From positions 248,001-312,000 of the forward strand of contig NZ_BOSG01000002.1 of assembly GCF_018403225.1 (NCBI RefSeq): a stretch of DNA of 64,000 nt, given 5' to 3'. The translations under genes were made by a program, and so were the position numbers. Positions 43,707-52,158 of the stretch are shown here, piece after piece. Source of the stretch: Paenibacillus sp. J23TS9. Its GTDB lineage: Bacteria > Bacillota > Bacilli > Paenibacillales > Paenibacillaceae. The first letter of the stretch is position 1. Every line of letters starts with the position of its first letter. The notes under the pieces were generated by a model, which did not search any database, was not told the origin of the DNA, and saw only the letters and a program-made list of their open reading frames with translations.

Positions 43707-44129
43707 TTAGCTGTGAACGGCTTCGTCCTGATCCTCAGGCGCATTCTCCATAATTCGAATACTGACCGGCATCTTCATGATCTGGGTCAGTTTGAATTCT
43801 ACCATTTGATTCACTTCAAGCTGCCCATATACTTCAGGAACGGTAATTTTGACCTGTTTCAGCTTCTCTTCGGTCGTCAGTACATTGACTACCCGGCCCT
43901 CCTTGTTGATCACTTTGCCTTCAAAGCTTATCTGTCTCTTTGAAAATAAGTCTGTACCAATAAAGATGGATATCGTAATAAAGATCAGCCCAAGAACAAA
44001 AAACAGCCCCGCTATGCCGGAAGCTTCATGCATTTGTATTTGCAGAGCAAGCTGAAGACAGCAAAAGACCACAACAAATAAAGCACTGGCAAACCATTGA
44101 GTCAAGTTTTTATAAGGATGTAACCCCAT
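43707..44129 (-). CDS. Two-helix membrane protein with C-terminal beta domain
   Basis: A 140-residue protein with two hydrophobic helices (WFASALFVVVFCCLQLALQI and the following GIAGLFFVLGLIFITISIFI) and a soluble C-terminus of about 70 residues. The soluble part has strand-like segments (SFEGKVINKEGRVVNVLTTE, QVKITVPEVYGQLEVNQMVE). An OB-like small domain is possible. GAGGAGGAG precedes the ATG. I do not recognise a family. It is the gene just beyond the terminator of the ATP-grasp cluster and may be transcribed separately. Confidence 0.65.
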   Translation of the reverse strand: MGLHPYKNLTQWFASALFVVVFCCLQLALQIQMHEASGIAGLFFVLGLIFITISIFIGTDLFSKRQISFEGKVINKEGRVVNVLTTEEKLKQVKITVPEVYGQLEVNQMVEFKLTQIMKMPVSIRIMENAPEDQDEAVHS

Positions 44130-44252
44130 CCGAACTCCTCCTCATGTCATGTACCGACCTTTTTGATGCTTCAGAGGAATACTTCCCCATATATATGTAT
44201 GCGGCAGGCTTCCAAACCCGCTCCTCGGACCGGCCTATTTTTATGGCCAAAG

Positions 44253-44293
44253 AAAAAACGCCCTTTGCTCTTGCTTCCACAAGCCGCCGGGCG
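44253..44293 (-). terminator. Minus-strand terminator after the ATP-grasp cluster
   Basis: CGCCC at 44259-44263 pairs with GGGCG at 44289-44293 and is followed on the minus strand by six T residues. It marks the 3' end of the five-gene cluster. Confidence 0.7.
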
Positions 44294-44364
44294 AATCCTG
44301 CCTAATGCTGTATTTTGCTGATAGTATATGTCCTATGATATGCCTGCTACTAAACCAGAGCTGT

Positions 44365-44766
44365 TTAGACAATCAAGCTGCTGACAGCAAATGCTGTTCC
44401 GATGAACACCAAGCACAGCAGGGTAGCTACCGCGACGTTGCCTTTTTGTAAACTGTCAGCGATATTAAAGCCAGGTGTAACCAGTTCGAAAATCCAATAG
44501 GCTGCCACAAGGCATACATAACCGACGGCAAACCACATCGCCAAAAACCAGATGGACGTATTCGTAAATGCCGCAACGCCAAGCACGATGGCCGTAGCCA
44601 GAAATTTGCCGCCCAGTGCCAGACCGACCGCCACATTCCCTTTTTTCAATTCCTCCATATCCTTAAATGGCGTCATCCAGCTGAAAATCAGCATTCCCAG
44701 CAGCTGCAGCACAATGATGACAAGTACGCTTACGACCAAATTAACGACGACGGTCAACTCGCCCAC
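44365..44766 (-). CDS. DUF350 membrane protein (YjfL-like)
   Basis: A 133-residue DUF350 protein with four helices arranged as two similar halves, each containing the KKGNVAVGLALGG / QKGNVAVATLLCL type repeat. In E. coli the related YjfL is encoded with the ATP-grasp protein YjfC. A GTG start overlaps the lipoprotein gene by 13 bp; a TTG three codons in has better ribosome spacing. The function is unknown, but the consistent partnership with ATP-grasp ligases suggests a membrane component of that system. Confidence 0.9.
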   Translation of the reverse strand: MGELTVVVNLVVSVLVIIVLQLLGMLIFSWMTPFKDMEELKKGNVAVGLALGGKFLATAIVLGVAAFTNTSIWFLAMWFAVGYVCLVAAYWIFELVTPGFNIADSLQKGNVAVATLLCLVFIGTAFAVSSLIV

Positions 44767-45422
44767 CCCCTGAATTTTGCGTAGGCCGATTCATAATCGG
44801 CAAAATCATGAATCTCTTCAAGCTTTACGGAAACCTTTTTCTTCTTCTCCAAATCCTTGTACCGTGCATCATCAATCGGCTGCTTGATCCGGTTGCCTGA
44901 TGGAAGCTCCAATACGGCGAAATTACGCGTCTTTTCCTTCAATTGCGTTTTATAGACGCCGACCAAGTCAATTTCCGTCGTTACGGGAACCTTCAGGTCG
45001 GCCATGTCCTTTTTGGCATCTTCCTGCGTCTTGAAGGTCTTAATCGTGCTCCACGCGGACAGCTGGACGTTGCTGCGCTCATTCGCATCGGTGGTCATTT
45101 CCGCATCCATATATTGCAGTGCCCAGATTTTATCTCCCGTCGCATAGTTTTCGTCATTTGGCATCAGCTCGTTATCCGGCAAAATGGTCATATCACTACC
45201 GATCAAATCTCCGACGCTGCTCTCAACAATGCGGTAATCCCACGGCACACGGGACACATTGTCCAGCGAAGCCTCCTCAGAAGAATTGGTATGAAAGACC
45301 GAGCTCTCATTGCCAGAGCAGGCATTCAGCAGAAGCACAGCCAGCATGGAGAGCGCCAGAACAGCAGCGAGTTTGAATCCCGGTCTCGCGTTCCGGCGTA
45401 TGTCGTCCCGATTTCTTCTCAT
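44754..45422 (-). CDS. Lipoprotein of the ATP-grasp cluster
   Basis: A 222-residue predicted lipoprotein: N-terminal basic region, hydrophobic helix and lipobox LLNAC near residue 35, followed by a soluble extracytoplasmic domain (SRVPWDYRIVESSVGDLIGS, GDKIWALQYMDAEMTTDANE). I do not recognise a named family. It directly follows the ATP-grasp gene with no gap and overlaps the DUF350 gene. It therefore belongs to the same unit and may be its surface-exposed component. Confidence 0.75.
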   Translation of the reverse strand: MRRNRDDIRRNARPGFKLAAVLALSMLAVLLLNACSGNESSVFHTNSSEEASLDNVSRVPWDYRIVESSVGDLIGSDMTILPDNELMPNDENYATGDKIWALQYMDAEMTTDANERSNVQLSAWSTIKTFKTQEDAKKDMADLKVPVTTEIDLVGVYKTQLKEKTRNFAVLELPSGNRIKQPIDDARYKDLEKKKKVSVKLEEIHDFADYESAYAKFRGWAS

Positions 45423-46619
45423 CTATTTCACTCCTATCGCGATAAAATGACTCGTATTCCCTGTGATCAACCCACCGGCTCTGCCGAGCAGACCGCATGG
45501 TTTTCCGTTAATCATGAACATTCCGGTCAATAGACGGCGTTCTCCGGCAACCGTGCTGATCTCCGGAAGATTCGCTCTCATTTGATAGACGGAAGGGAAT
45601 AATTCGCTCGTATCAAAGCCGTCCTCATCCTTGATTTCCAGCTCTCCCTCGCTGTCGAACATTTGAACGGAGCCGCCTTCACGTCCGAACATGGATTTGG
45701 AGACGTAACTGCCAGAAAAAACAGGTTTGTTGTAGGTTGGCAAAATATAATTTTCAATCGCTTCGCGTTCCTCCGCGTTATAAAGAAGCCCCAGTTCATA
45801 CAATCCCCAAGCCGCAGCAATCAGTCCTTTGGACTGCAGCAAAATGCTGTGTGGCGGATTAAACAGCTCAAGCTTGCCGGTCTCGATGGAATAGGCAAGC
45901 GCATCGCCCGCATCATCCACGGACATCCATTCCTTCGGATACAGGGCGAACATGCGCTTAATCTCACGTCCGGTGCCATCCTTTACGATCCCCTCGTCTA
46001 TAGAAAGATCGAGGCAATCGACACATTTCACATCCAGGCCGCTATGCTTCACAAGAGCATCTATCGTTCCGGAATCCTCCAGATGTTCGCCATAGGCAAT
46101 GCAGGCCGCCGTATCCGGCTTCTCCATCCCCCAGGCTGCAGCGATTAGCTCCTTCATCCGGACATTGGGCGAATCGATGCCCGCCTCTTGGCACATCCAG
46201 GGCGTAACGATTGAAGCCTCCACGTAACCCGTTGGTGTATCTGCATTCAGTTCATACAGCTTAATGCTTCCATCAGCCGAGACGGCATAATCAAACCGCG
46301 CATAGCGGCTGATCAGGTTCTCTTCAGGCAGCGGGCAAATATCGAGCATATCCCATAAAATCTCCGGTATGCCGATCAGCTCATACAGATTCCGGTTGCC
46401 GTGCACATAACGTACCGTCCGGTCGAGAATACGCCACAACCGGGCAGAGGCTTGTTCCAGCTCCTGGTATGTTTCTTGTTTCATGACAACCAGTTGATCA
46501 AGCCAATACTCCTCATCTCCAATATCCGCCCAAGTAAAACCCAGCTTGCCGAGCTGCTCTACACGTTCCTTGCGGTCCTGTCCGCCTGGCTCAAGTACTT
46601 CAAATACACTGTTCATCAT
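45423..46619 (-). CDS. ATP-grasp ligase, glutathionylspermidine synthase family (YjfC-like)
   Basis: A 398-residue ATP-grasp peptide ligase related to the synthetase half of glutathionylspermidine synthase, YjfC/YgiC branch. Landmarks are DGSIKLYELNADTPTGYVEA, ESGTIDALVKH-like substrate loop region, and the C-terminal nucleotide-site segments YNKPVFSGSYVSKSMFGREG and GNTSHFIAIGV. It should join an amine to a carboxylate using ATP. The amidase half is absent, so the product need not be glutathionylspermidine. Its start overlaps the Ser/Gly-rich gene by 4 bp. Confidence 0.9.
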   Translation of the reverse strand: MMNSVFEVLEPGGQDRKERVEQLGKLGFTWADIGDEEYWLDQLVVMKQETYQELEQASARLWRILDRTVRYVHGNRNLYELIGIPEILWDMLDICPLPEENLISRYARFDYAVSADGSIKLYELNADTPTGYVEASIVTPWMCQEAGIDSPNVRMKELIAAAWGMEKPDTAACIAYGEHLEDSGTIDALVKHSGLDVKCVDCLDLSIDEGIVKDGTGREIKRMFALYPKEWMSVDDAGDALAYSIETGKLELFNPPHSILLQSKGLIAAAWGLYELGLLYNAEEREAIENYILPTYNKPVFSGSYVSKSMFGREGGSVQMFDSEGELEIKDEDGFDTSELFPSVYQMRANLPEISTVAGERRLLTGMFMINGKPCGLLGRAGGLITGNTSHFIAIGVK

Positions 46620-47311
46620 CCGCCAAACCCGCTGCTCCGTGAGCTTGAACCTGAACCCGAAAAGATGCCTGATTTCGAGCTGGAGCTGCCGGACGAGCTG
46701 TAGCCGCTGGATTTGCCGCCAATCCCGCCAGAGCCTGAAGACGTGCCACGACGGGTGATCGAGCCGGTAGATCTGGAGGTTTTCGGTGTAACCGTGGATC
46801 CGACGACCGGCTTATTTTGAAATGTGCTGCTGGTATACGAACGCGGCTTGTAAGTCTGGGATGTGCCGGTGTAATAAGTACGCCGGTTGTCATAATACGT
46901 GCTTGGCCGGTAGCTTGAACCGCTGTTAAATAAGAAGTGGTACAACAGCAGATCATCCCAGCCAAATCCGGAATGGCTCGTGCCGTAGTTATTGATAATG
47001 GTCGTATCTCCGCTGCCCGTGCTTCCGCTCTGTGTCTGATCTTCCTTTTCCTTTTCTTCGGGGAGAGGAATGTTCCAGTCCGCATTTTTATCGAAATATG
47101 CCTTCACTTCCTCGGTCGACCATGAGACCAGCTTAGGCTCATCCGTTGTACCGTTTGTAGCGTCTGCAGCCGTTACACCAGACATCAGGAAAGCATTCGC
47201 GAGAAGAGCCACACCCAGCGATGTGGACAAAACCTTGATCGGCTTACCTTCAGGCGTGAACAGCTTGGAGACTGATTTTTCTCTATCCTGCGGCTGTTGT
47301 TCATTTGCCAT
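46616..47311 (-). CDS. Ser/Gly-rich membrane protein of the ATP-grasp cluster
   Basis: A 231-residue protein. Residues 1-25 are hydrophilic, followed by one hydrophobic helix (LGVALLANAFLMSGVTAADA), an acidic stretch and a Ser/Gly/Thr/Tyr-rich low-complexity C-terminal half ending RSSGFGG. The position and composition resemble the DUF1190/YjfM-type partners of YjfC. The disordered tail with many Ser and a terminal Gly-Gly could be an acceptor for the ligase, but that is speculation. GGAGGAACC precedes the ATG. Confidence 0.75.
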   Translation of the reverse strand: MANEQQPQDREKSVSKLFTPEGKPIKVLSTSLGVALLANAFLMSGVTAADATNGTTDEPKLVSWSTEEVKAYFDKNADWNIPLPEEKEKEDQTQSGSTGSGDTTIINNYGTSHSGFGWDDLLLYHFLFNSGSSYRPSTYYDNRRTYYTGTSQTYKPRSYTSSTFQNKPVVGSTVTPKTSRSTGSITRRGTSSGSGGIGGKSSGYSSSGSSSSKSGIFSGSGSSSRSSGFGG

Positions 47312-47340
47312 GATTGGTTCCTCCTTTCATTGCGGCGAAT

Positions 47341-47556
47341 CTACTCGTTGCGGATCCGGACCAGCAGAAGCTCAAGCTTGCCCTCATCCACATTCAATCT
47401 TCCTTCAATAGCCTCGTACTCCCGGCCTCCGACAACTAGATAATTCACATGTTCGAGCGCCGCGACCATATTCATGCTCCAATTACGCTCTTCAATCTGC
47501 CGGAGCTCACCGTTTGGCATTTTCTCCGTTAAAATCACGCTCATATCATTACCCAT
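47341..47556 (-). CDS. Small protein heading the ATP-grasp cluster
   Basis: A 71-residue soluble protein with a strand-rich pattern (MSVILTEKMPNGELRQIEER, VNYLVVGGREYEAIEGRLN, KLELLLVRIRNE). GGGAGGG lies upstream. It is 29 bases ahead of the Ser/Gly-rich gene and should be the first gene of the cluster transcript. I do not recognise a family and no catalytic motif is visible. Confidence 0.7.
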   Translation of the reverse strand: MGNDMSVILTEKMPNGELRQIEERNWSMNMVAALEHVNYLVVGGREYEAIEGRLNVDEGKLELLLVRIRNE

Positions 47557-47931
47557 TACGCGCCCTCCCTTGTTCTATACCACTCATATGTCATTTGATA
47601 CGTAAGAATGAAGTGGTCCGTTCCACCTTGAATCATATATTTCTCAAAACATTAATTCACAGAAAATGGAATCATGCATCTACCAGAATAAAACCTCTTA
47701 AACAGAAACGCAATCAAATATTGCCTTTTTACTGCAAAATTCGGGTTCGCCTTTTGTACTCCCCATATATTGAATCTTCACTACATAACTAGACTCAGCT
47801 CATGCTTATCTTAACTTTTTTTCATGCTGTACAACAGCAACCTTATTCTGGATAAAACGTCTAATATATGAATGGAAATTATAGTTATTCTATGATTCTC
47901 AAAAAAATGAATTGCAGAAAAGAGGTACATA
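47557..47931. other. AT-rich divergent intergenic region
   Basis: About 375 bases between the ATP-grasp cluster and the divergent propeller gene. I find no gene. It presumably carries both promoters. A short GTGG/CCAC dyad near 47612-47626 is the only palindrome noted, and no clear -35/-10 pair stands out. Confidence 0.4.
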
Positions 47932-49248
47932 ATGAATAAAACCAAGTTTCTCCGCATCGGAACGATATCCGCCCTCACAGCTGCTATGCTGTGCAGTGTA
48001 AGCTCCGTTCCCGTAACCCATGCCGATTCTCCTGCCGTTTCGTACAGTTATTGGGCCCCCGAGCAGATCAAAGCCCCTCTGCAAAAACCGCAGTGGACGG
48101 CAGCCGTCGACCCCAACGCGGCCGCGGCAGTTACCGATGACGGAACGGTGCTTTCCTTTTCCGGGAAAAAGCTGATCGCCCTGAATCTGACTAACGGTAA
48201 AAAGATATATACCTACGGCAATCAGCTGAAGCCCAAAGTACAATACTTGAAAGGCAGCGCCTACGGCATTGGGGAAGACGGCCGTGTATATGCCATTAAT
48301 GCCAAAACAGGAAAAGAGCTTTGGCATACAGCCGCAGGCTTGACCGATGTGGATTCTCCTATTGTGATCGGGGATACCGTCTATGTGACCAAGAAAAATG
48401 CAGTGATTGCTTTGGAAGCAGCTACGGGCAAACAGCGCTGGAAGGCAGTCGAGGAACAGGCTGAAAACGGCGGCTCGATAACCATGGAGGAGGATGGGGT
48501 GGTTTTCGTATCCTATATCCTCTCCGGGGCACTGTCATTCTCTCAGGTAAACGCCATTGATAAGAAAACGGGCAAGATATTATGGAAAGCAGACCATCAT
48601 GAAACGCCAATCAGCGTTAGGGATGGACTGGTCTACTCCAAAGCGGAGCCAACTCCATTTGGTGAAGAAAGTGATACATTGAAGGCAACTTTTTCCGTTC
48701 TCAATGCCAAAACAGGCAAACTGATGGGAGAGCGGGTATACTCTTGGCCGAAAGCGGATGTGAATTCCACCTCTTCCGGTTACAGCGGCTCCATGCTGCT
48801 TGACGGAAACGATCTTTACCTGGTTACGGAAACATCTGTATCCAAGTATGACTTCAGCCACTACGAACCGGAAGGCAAGCCGCTGAAAAAATGGATCAAG
48901 CCGGGCAGCCTCATTTCCCTCATCGGTTCGGTGCATGCCGGCAGGATTTATTTTATGGACTACGCTACAAATGCAGTTTTGGGCATGAAGCTCGCGGATG
49001 GCCAGAAAGTAAATTGGAGAACTGACAATCCGCCGATCCAGACAGATATTTACGGTAACGGTGTTTATGTCGGGCAAAGCGACGGTATATTCCGTGGTTA
49101 TAATCTGCAAACGACGGCTCCGGCGTTTACCGTTAATACAGGGTCTCGCAATTACGGTCCGACCCTCCGCTCCGGCAATATGCTGATTATTCAGGCCAAG
49201 GATGCCGGCAAGCTGATTACCGTTCCGGTGCCGAAGGCACTGCAGTAA
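47932..49248 (+). CDS. Secreted PQQ-like beta-propeller repeat protein
   Basis: A 438-residue exported protein with an N-terminal signal peptide (TISALTAAMLCSVSS then PVTHADS). The mature part consists of repeats of the quinoprotein-type propeller, with blades recognisable by VYAINAKTGKELWHTAAG, VIALEAATGKQRWKAVEE and AIDKKTGKILWKADHH. There is no catalytic Ca/PQQ site evidence, so a structural or binding role outside the membrane is likely. AAAGAGG precedes the ATG. It diverges from the ATP-grasp cluster and ends in a strong terminator. Confidence 0.88.
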   Translation: MNKTKFLRIGTISALTAAMLCSVSSVPVTHADSPAVSYSYWAPEQIKAPLQKPQWTAAVDPNAAAAVTDDGTVLSFSGKKLIALNLTNGKKIYTYGNQLKPKVQYLKGSAYGIGEDGRVYAINAKTGKELWHTAAGLTDVDSPIVIGDTVYVTKKNAVIALEAATGKQRWKAVEEQAENGGSITMEEDGVVFVSYILSGALSFSQVNAIDKKTGKILWKADHHETPISVRDGLVYSKAEPTPFGEESDTLKATFSVLNAKTGKLMGERVYSWPKADVNSTSSGYSGSMLLDGNDLYLVTETSVSKYDFSHYEPEGKPLKKWIKPGSLISLIGSVHAGRIYFMDYATNAVLGMKLADGQKVNWRTDNPPIQTDIYGNGVYVGQSDGIFRGYNLQTTAPAFTVNTGSRNYGPTLRSGNMLIIQAKDAGKLITVPVPKALQ

Positions 49249-49318
49249 ATTCTCCTGAACCCGTTTTCGGATGCAGTCATGCCTTGAACCCCTGTATAAT
49301 AAAACGCTGTTAGAACTT

Positions 49319-49344
49319 AAAAGGCACCCCTCTGGGTGCCTTTT
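49319..49344. terminator. Bidirectional terminator
   Basis: AAAAGGCACCC pairs with GGGTGCCTTTT around a 4-base loop, just past the propeller gene. Confidence 0.93.
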
Positions 49345-49477
49345 GCCGTTTGTCTAACGCGACTGCGCCGCTAAAGTTCAATTTCTTGATTTTTACACTT
49401 TTCCTAAATATGACTAATGTTTAATCTTATAAAAAATTAGCGGGATAAGGTGTACATGGCATGAACGGATCGGGATT

Positions 49478-50365
49478 TCACGATCCTTTCTTTTTTTCTA
49501 ATCCTCCGGCTGCCAAGGAGAGCAAGATAACAACCAGTGCGATCGCTGCATTCCATGTAAAATGATCTCCCAGAATAGATACGCCGAGAATGATGCCAAT
49601 GGGCGGTACCAGATAATTGTTCAGGGAGGTGAACGTGGCGCCTGCACGTTGGATTAACAGATTGTAGAACATATATACAATCCCTGCATGGAAGCTTCCA
49701 AGGATAACTACGGCGAGGATTTGCTTGGGAGTCAAGACCACATGAGCCGGGTCTTCGAGCAGAAAAGCAAGCGGGACTAACATAACGGAAGCCGCGAAAA
49801 GCACATTCCTCATGGCCAAAATGGAGGACATCGGAGGCAACCGTTTTATCAAGATTAGCGATCCTGAAAAACTCACCGAAGCTCCGAGCAATGCCAGATA
49901 ACCGGCGAAGCTGCCGCTATGGAGGGAAGTACCCATATCGGGCACAAACAGGATGCCGATACCGGCCATTCCCATGATAACGCTGAACCATTTGGCTGAA
50001 GAAATAGTTTCGCCGGGCACGAACAGCTTGACGAACAGGATCGTGAAGATCGGAATCGTTCCCATCAAAATGGATGCCATGCTGCTGCTTATGGTTTGCT
50101 GTCCCCATCCGATCAGGATGAAGGGAATGACCGCTTCAAGTAAACCGATCCATATATAGATACGCCAAGGCGCTTTTTTCGCTGAAAGCGGCTGCTTCTT
50201 CCCCAACATGATATCAAGCAGTGCAAGAGTACCTGCGCCAATCAACGCTTTGGCCGCCGCAAGGGTGACGGGAGGTACGGAGCCGATCACAAGGTCGACC
50301 AGAAAAAACTGCGATCCCCAAATCAGACTGATTCCGATGAGGAGCAGATAGGATATCCTTTTCAT
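49478..50365 (-). CDS. DMT superfamily transporter (EamA)
   Basis: A 295-residue drug/metabolite transporter with ten helices in two EamA halves. The first half starts ISYLLLIGISLIWGSQFFLV, and the second contains SFAGYLALLGASVSFSGSLI and LNNYLVPPIGIILGVSILGD, the typical second EamA ending. Such proteins export amino acids or other small metabolites across the inner membrane; the substrate is not deducible. It lies apart from the operon at its right, separated by a terminator. Confidence 0.93.
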   Translation of the reverse strand: MKRISYLLLIGISLIWGSQFFLVDLVIGSVPPVTLAAAKALIGAGTLALLDIMLGKKQPLSAKKAPWRIYIWIGLLEAVIPFILIGWGQQTISSSMASILMGTIPIFTILFVKLFVPGETISSAKWFSVIMGMAGIGILFVPDMGTSLHSGSFAGYLALLGASVSFSGSLILIKRLPPMSSILAMRNVLFAASVMLVPLAFLLEDPAHVVLTPKQILAVVILGSFHAGIVYMFYNLLIQRAGATFTSLNNYLVPPIGIILGVSILGDHFTWNAAIALVVILLSLAAGGLEKKKGS

Positions 50366-50537
50366 AGCTTCTATTCCTTCTAGCCTGCATGCAGGAGGGT
50401 TTATTAAGGTCCTTGCCTTGATTCTAAGGGGACGATATCCATTCTACAATAGAAGAAAACCTCATCTGTACCGGTACAGATATGATCAGAAAAGGGACGA
50501 GTTTGTAATTGAATACTCCGTTCCGGGTGTTTTTCGC

Positions 50538-50574
50538 AAAAAAAGAGGACCGCTGATCATTCAGTAGTCCTCTT
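50538..50574 (-). terminator. Minus-strand terminator of the carbohydrate/GcvP-like operon
   Basis: AAGAGGAC at 50543-50550 pairs with GTCCTCTT at 50567-50574 and is followed on the minus strand by a T-run. It lies 13 bases past the GcvPB-like gene. Confidence 0.9.
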
Positions 50575-50586
50575 CTCTATTTGAGC

Positions 50587-52158
50587 CTACGCCTGGGGCG
50601 AAGCCGTCTTCTTCAAATAAGTTCTCCAGGTGATGCACCACTTCGCAGGGTCATCGAAGCTGGAATCGTCAATGCGATGCACGGTGCTGCGGGTCGGCGC
50701 ATTTTTGACCGTTTCCGGCTCACTGTAGGCTTCCTTGGAAATTTGCGCGAGTGCCTGAATGTACTCGTCCAGATCCTCCTTGGAGTAGGATTCCGTCGGT
50801 TCCAGCGTAAACGGCTGCGGTACTACGTATGGATGATGGCTGGTCCAATAATGCAGTCCAAAGTCGCACATCCGGCGTGTCACATCCTCGGTTGTGACCC
50901 CGGTATCTTCGGTCATCTTTTGCCAGCTGTAGCGTACCTGCTCCAGACGGTTACCCTTGATATAAGGAGCAGAAGCACCCGGAATTTGCAGGATTTTATG
51001 ATAGAGATAATTGTTGTTCAGTACGGCCACCTGGGCGACGTTCAGCAGGCCTTCCGCTCCGAGGCTGCGAATCCAGGCGTATGATCTGAGCACGGTCTGA
51101 GCCACGCCATGGAAGCTTCGCACCTTGCCAATGCTGAGCTCTCCCGGCTCCTGAAGCTCGTAACGCTCGCCGCTGCGGCTTACAACTGGCCCCGGCAGGA
51201 ATGGAGCTAGTGCTTCGGTGACGCCGAGGGCGCCCGTTGCCGGTCCTCCGCACATATGCGGTGCCGCAAAGGTTTTATGAAGGTTGAAAAAGCACATATC
51301 GAATCCTGCTTCCTTCGCGCGGGTAACGCCGAGCAGTCCGTTCGCATTGGCCTGATCATAGTAGCAGATGCCGCCTGCGGCATGCACGATATCCGTGAAT
51401 TCCCGGATGCGCGGGTTGAAAATACCGGTATCCTCGGGGTTCGCTACGACGAAGCCTGCCGTCCGGAAGGAGACTGCGCGCTTCAACTGCTCAATATCCG
51501 GAAAACCGTCTGCATCCGGCTGAACCGTGATGATTTTGTAGCCTTTGACGACTGCTGTGGCGGCCTGAGAGGGATGTGAGAACATCGTCGTGATGATTTC
51601 GTTGCGCTGCTCTCCCTCTCCTCTGGACTCGTGATAGGCACGGACGATGGATGCCATCGTGAGCAAGGCTTGTGTGCCGCTGCTCGGCTGAAAGGAGAAC
51701 CGGTCCAAACCGGAAATCTCGCGCATCGCCAAATCAAGCCGGTGATATACCTCCAGAATGCCCTGCACATCGTCCACATGCTGCAGCGGATGAAGATCCA
51801 TCATTTTCGGCGTACGGATCATCATTTCGTTAACGCGCGGGATGTATTTCATGGTACAGGTACCCTGGCCGATCTCAACGTTGAAATCCGATCCCATCGT
51901 TTCCTGGGACAGACGCAGGTAATGACGCAGCACTTTGGCCTGGCCGATTTCCGGCAGAGCCGGAGGCTCTGTGCGCATCATGCTGTCCGGAATGACCGAG
52001 ATCCCATCTCCGACAGCCGCTTCAATCGCCGACTCCGCCTGCGGGGCCTCCACACCACGCTCTCCTTGCTTATGCAGTTCAAAAATAATCGGCTCATCCC
52101 ATTTGGCTTGATGAAAATTTCGTACTGTATGCTCGCGTGCGATGCGTTTCATCAGCAT
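50587..52158 (-). CDS. Divergent GcvPB-like PLP enzyme (glycine dehydrogenase subunit 2 family)
   Basis: A 523-residue PLP-dependent protein of the GcvP family, C-terminal-half type. The PLP lysine is in FFNLHKTFAAPHMCGGPATG. The normal family loop after HKTF is PHGGGGPG; here it is PHMCGGPAT. Other conserved blocks also differ: QPSSGTQALL instead of QPAAGAHGE, and TMFSHPSQAATAV where DSAHGTNPASAA is usual. GTCTMKYIPRVNE is kept. The N-terminus is about 25-30 residues longer. It overlaps the GcvPA-like gene by 7 bp. Likely a decarboxylase acting on something other than, or besides, glycine. Confidence 0.82.
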   Translation of the reverse strand: MLMKRIAREHTVRNFHQAKWDEPIIFELHKQGERGVEAPQAESAIEAAVGDGISVIPDSMMRTEPPALPEIGQAKVLRHYLRLSQETMGSDFNVEIGQGTCTMKYIPRVNEMMIRTPKMMDLHPLQHVDDVQGILEVYHRLDLAMREISGLDRFSFQPSSGTQALLTMASIVRAYHESRGEGEQRNEIITTMFSHPSQAATAVVKGYKIITVQPDADGFPDIEQLKRAVSFRTAGFVVANPEDTGIFNPRIREFTDIVHAAGGICYYDQANANGLLGVTRAKEAGFDMCFFNLHKTFAAPHMCGGPATGALGVTEALAPFLPGPVVSRSGERYELQEPGELSIGKVRSFHGVAQTVLRSYAWIRSLGAEGLLNVAQVAVLNNNYLYHKILQIPGASAPYIKGNRLEQVRYSWQKMTEDTGVTTEDVTRRMCDFGLHYWTSHHPYVVPQPFTLEPTESYSKEDLDEYIQALAQISKEAYSEPETVKNAPTRSTVHRIDDSSFDDPAKWCITWRTYLKKTASPQA

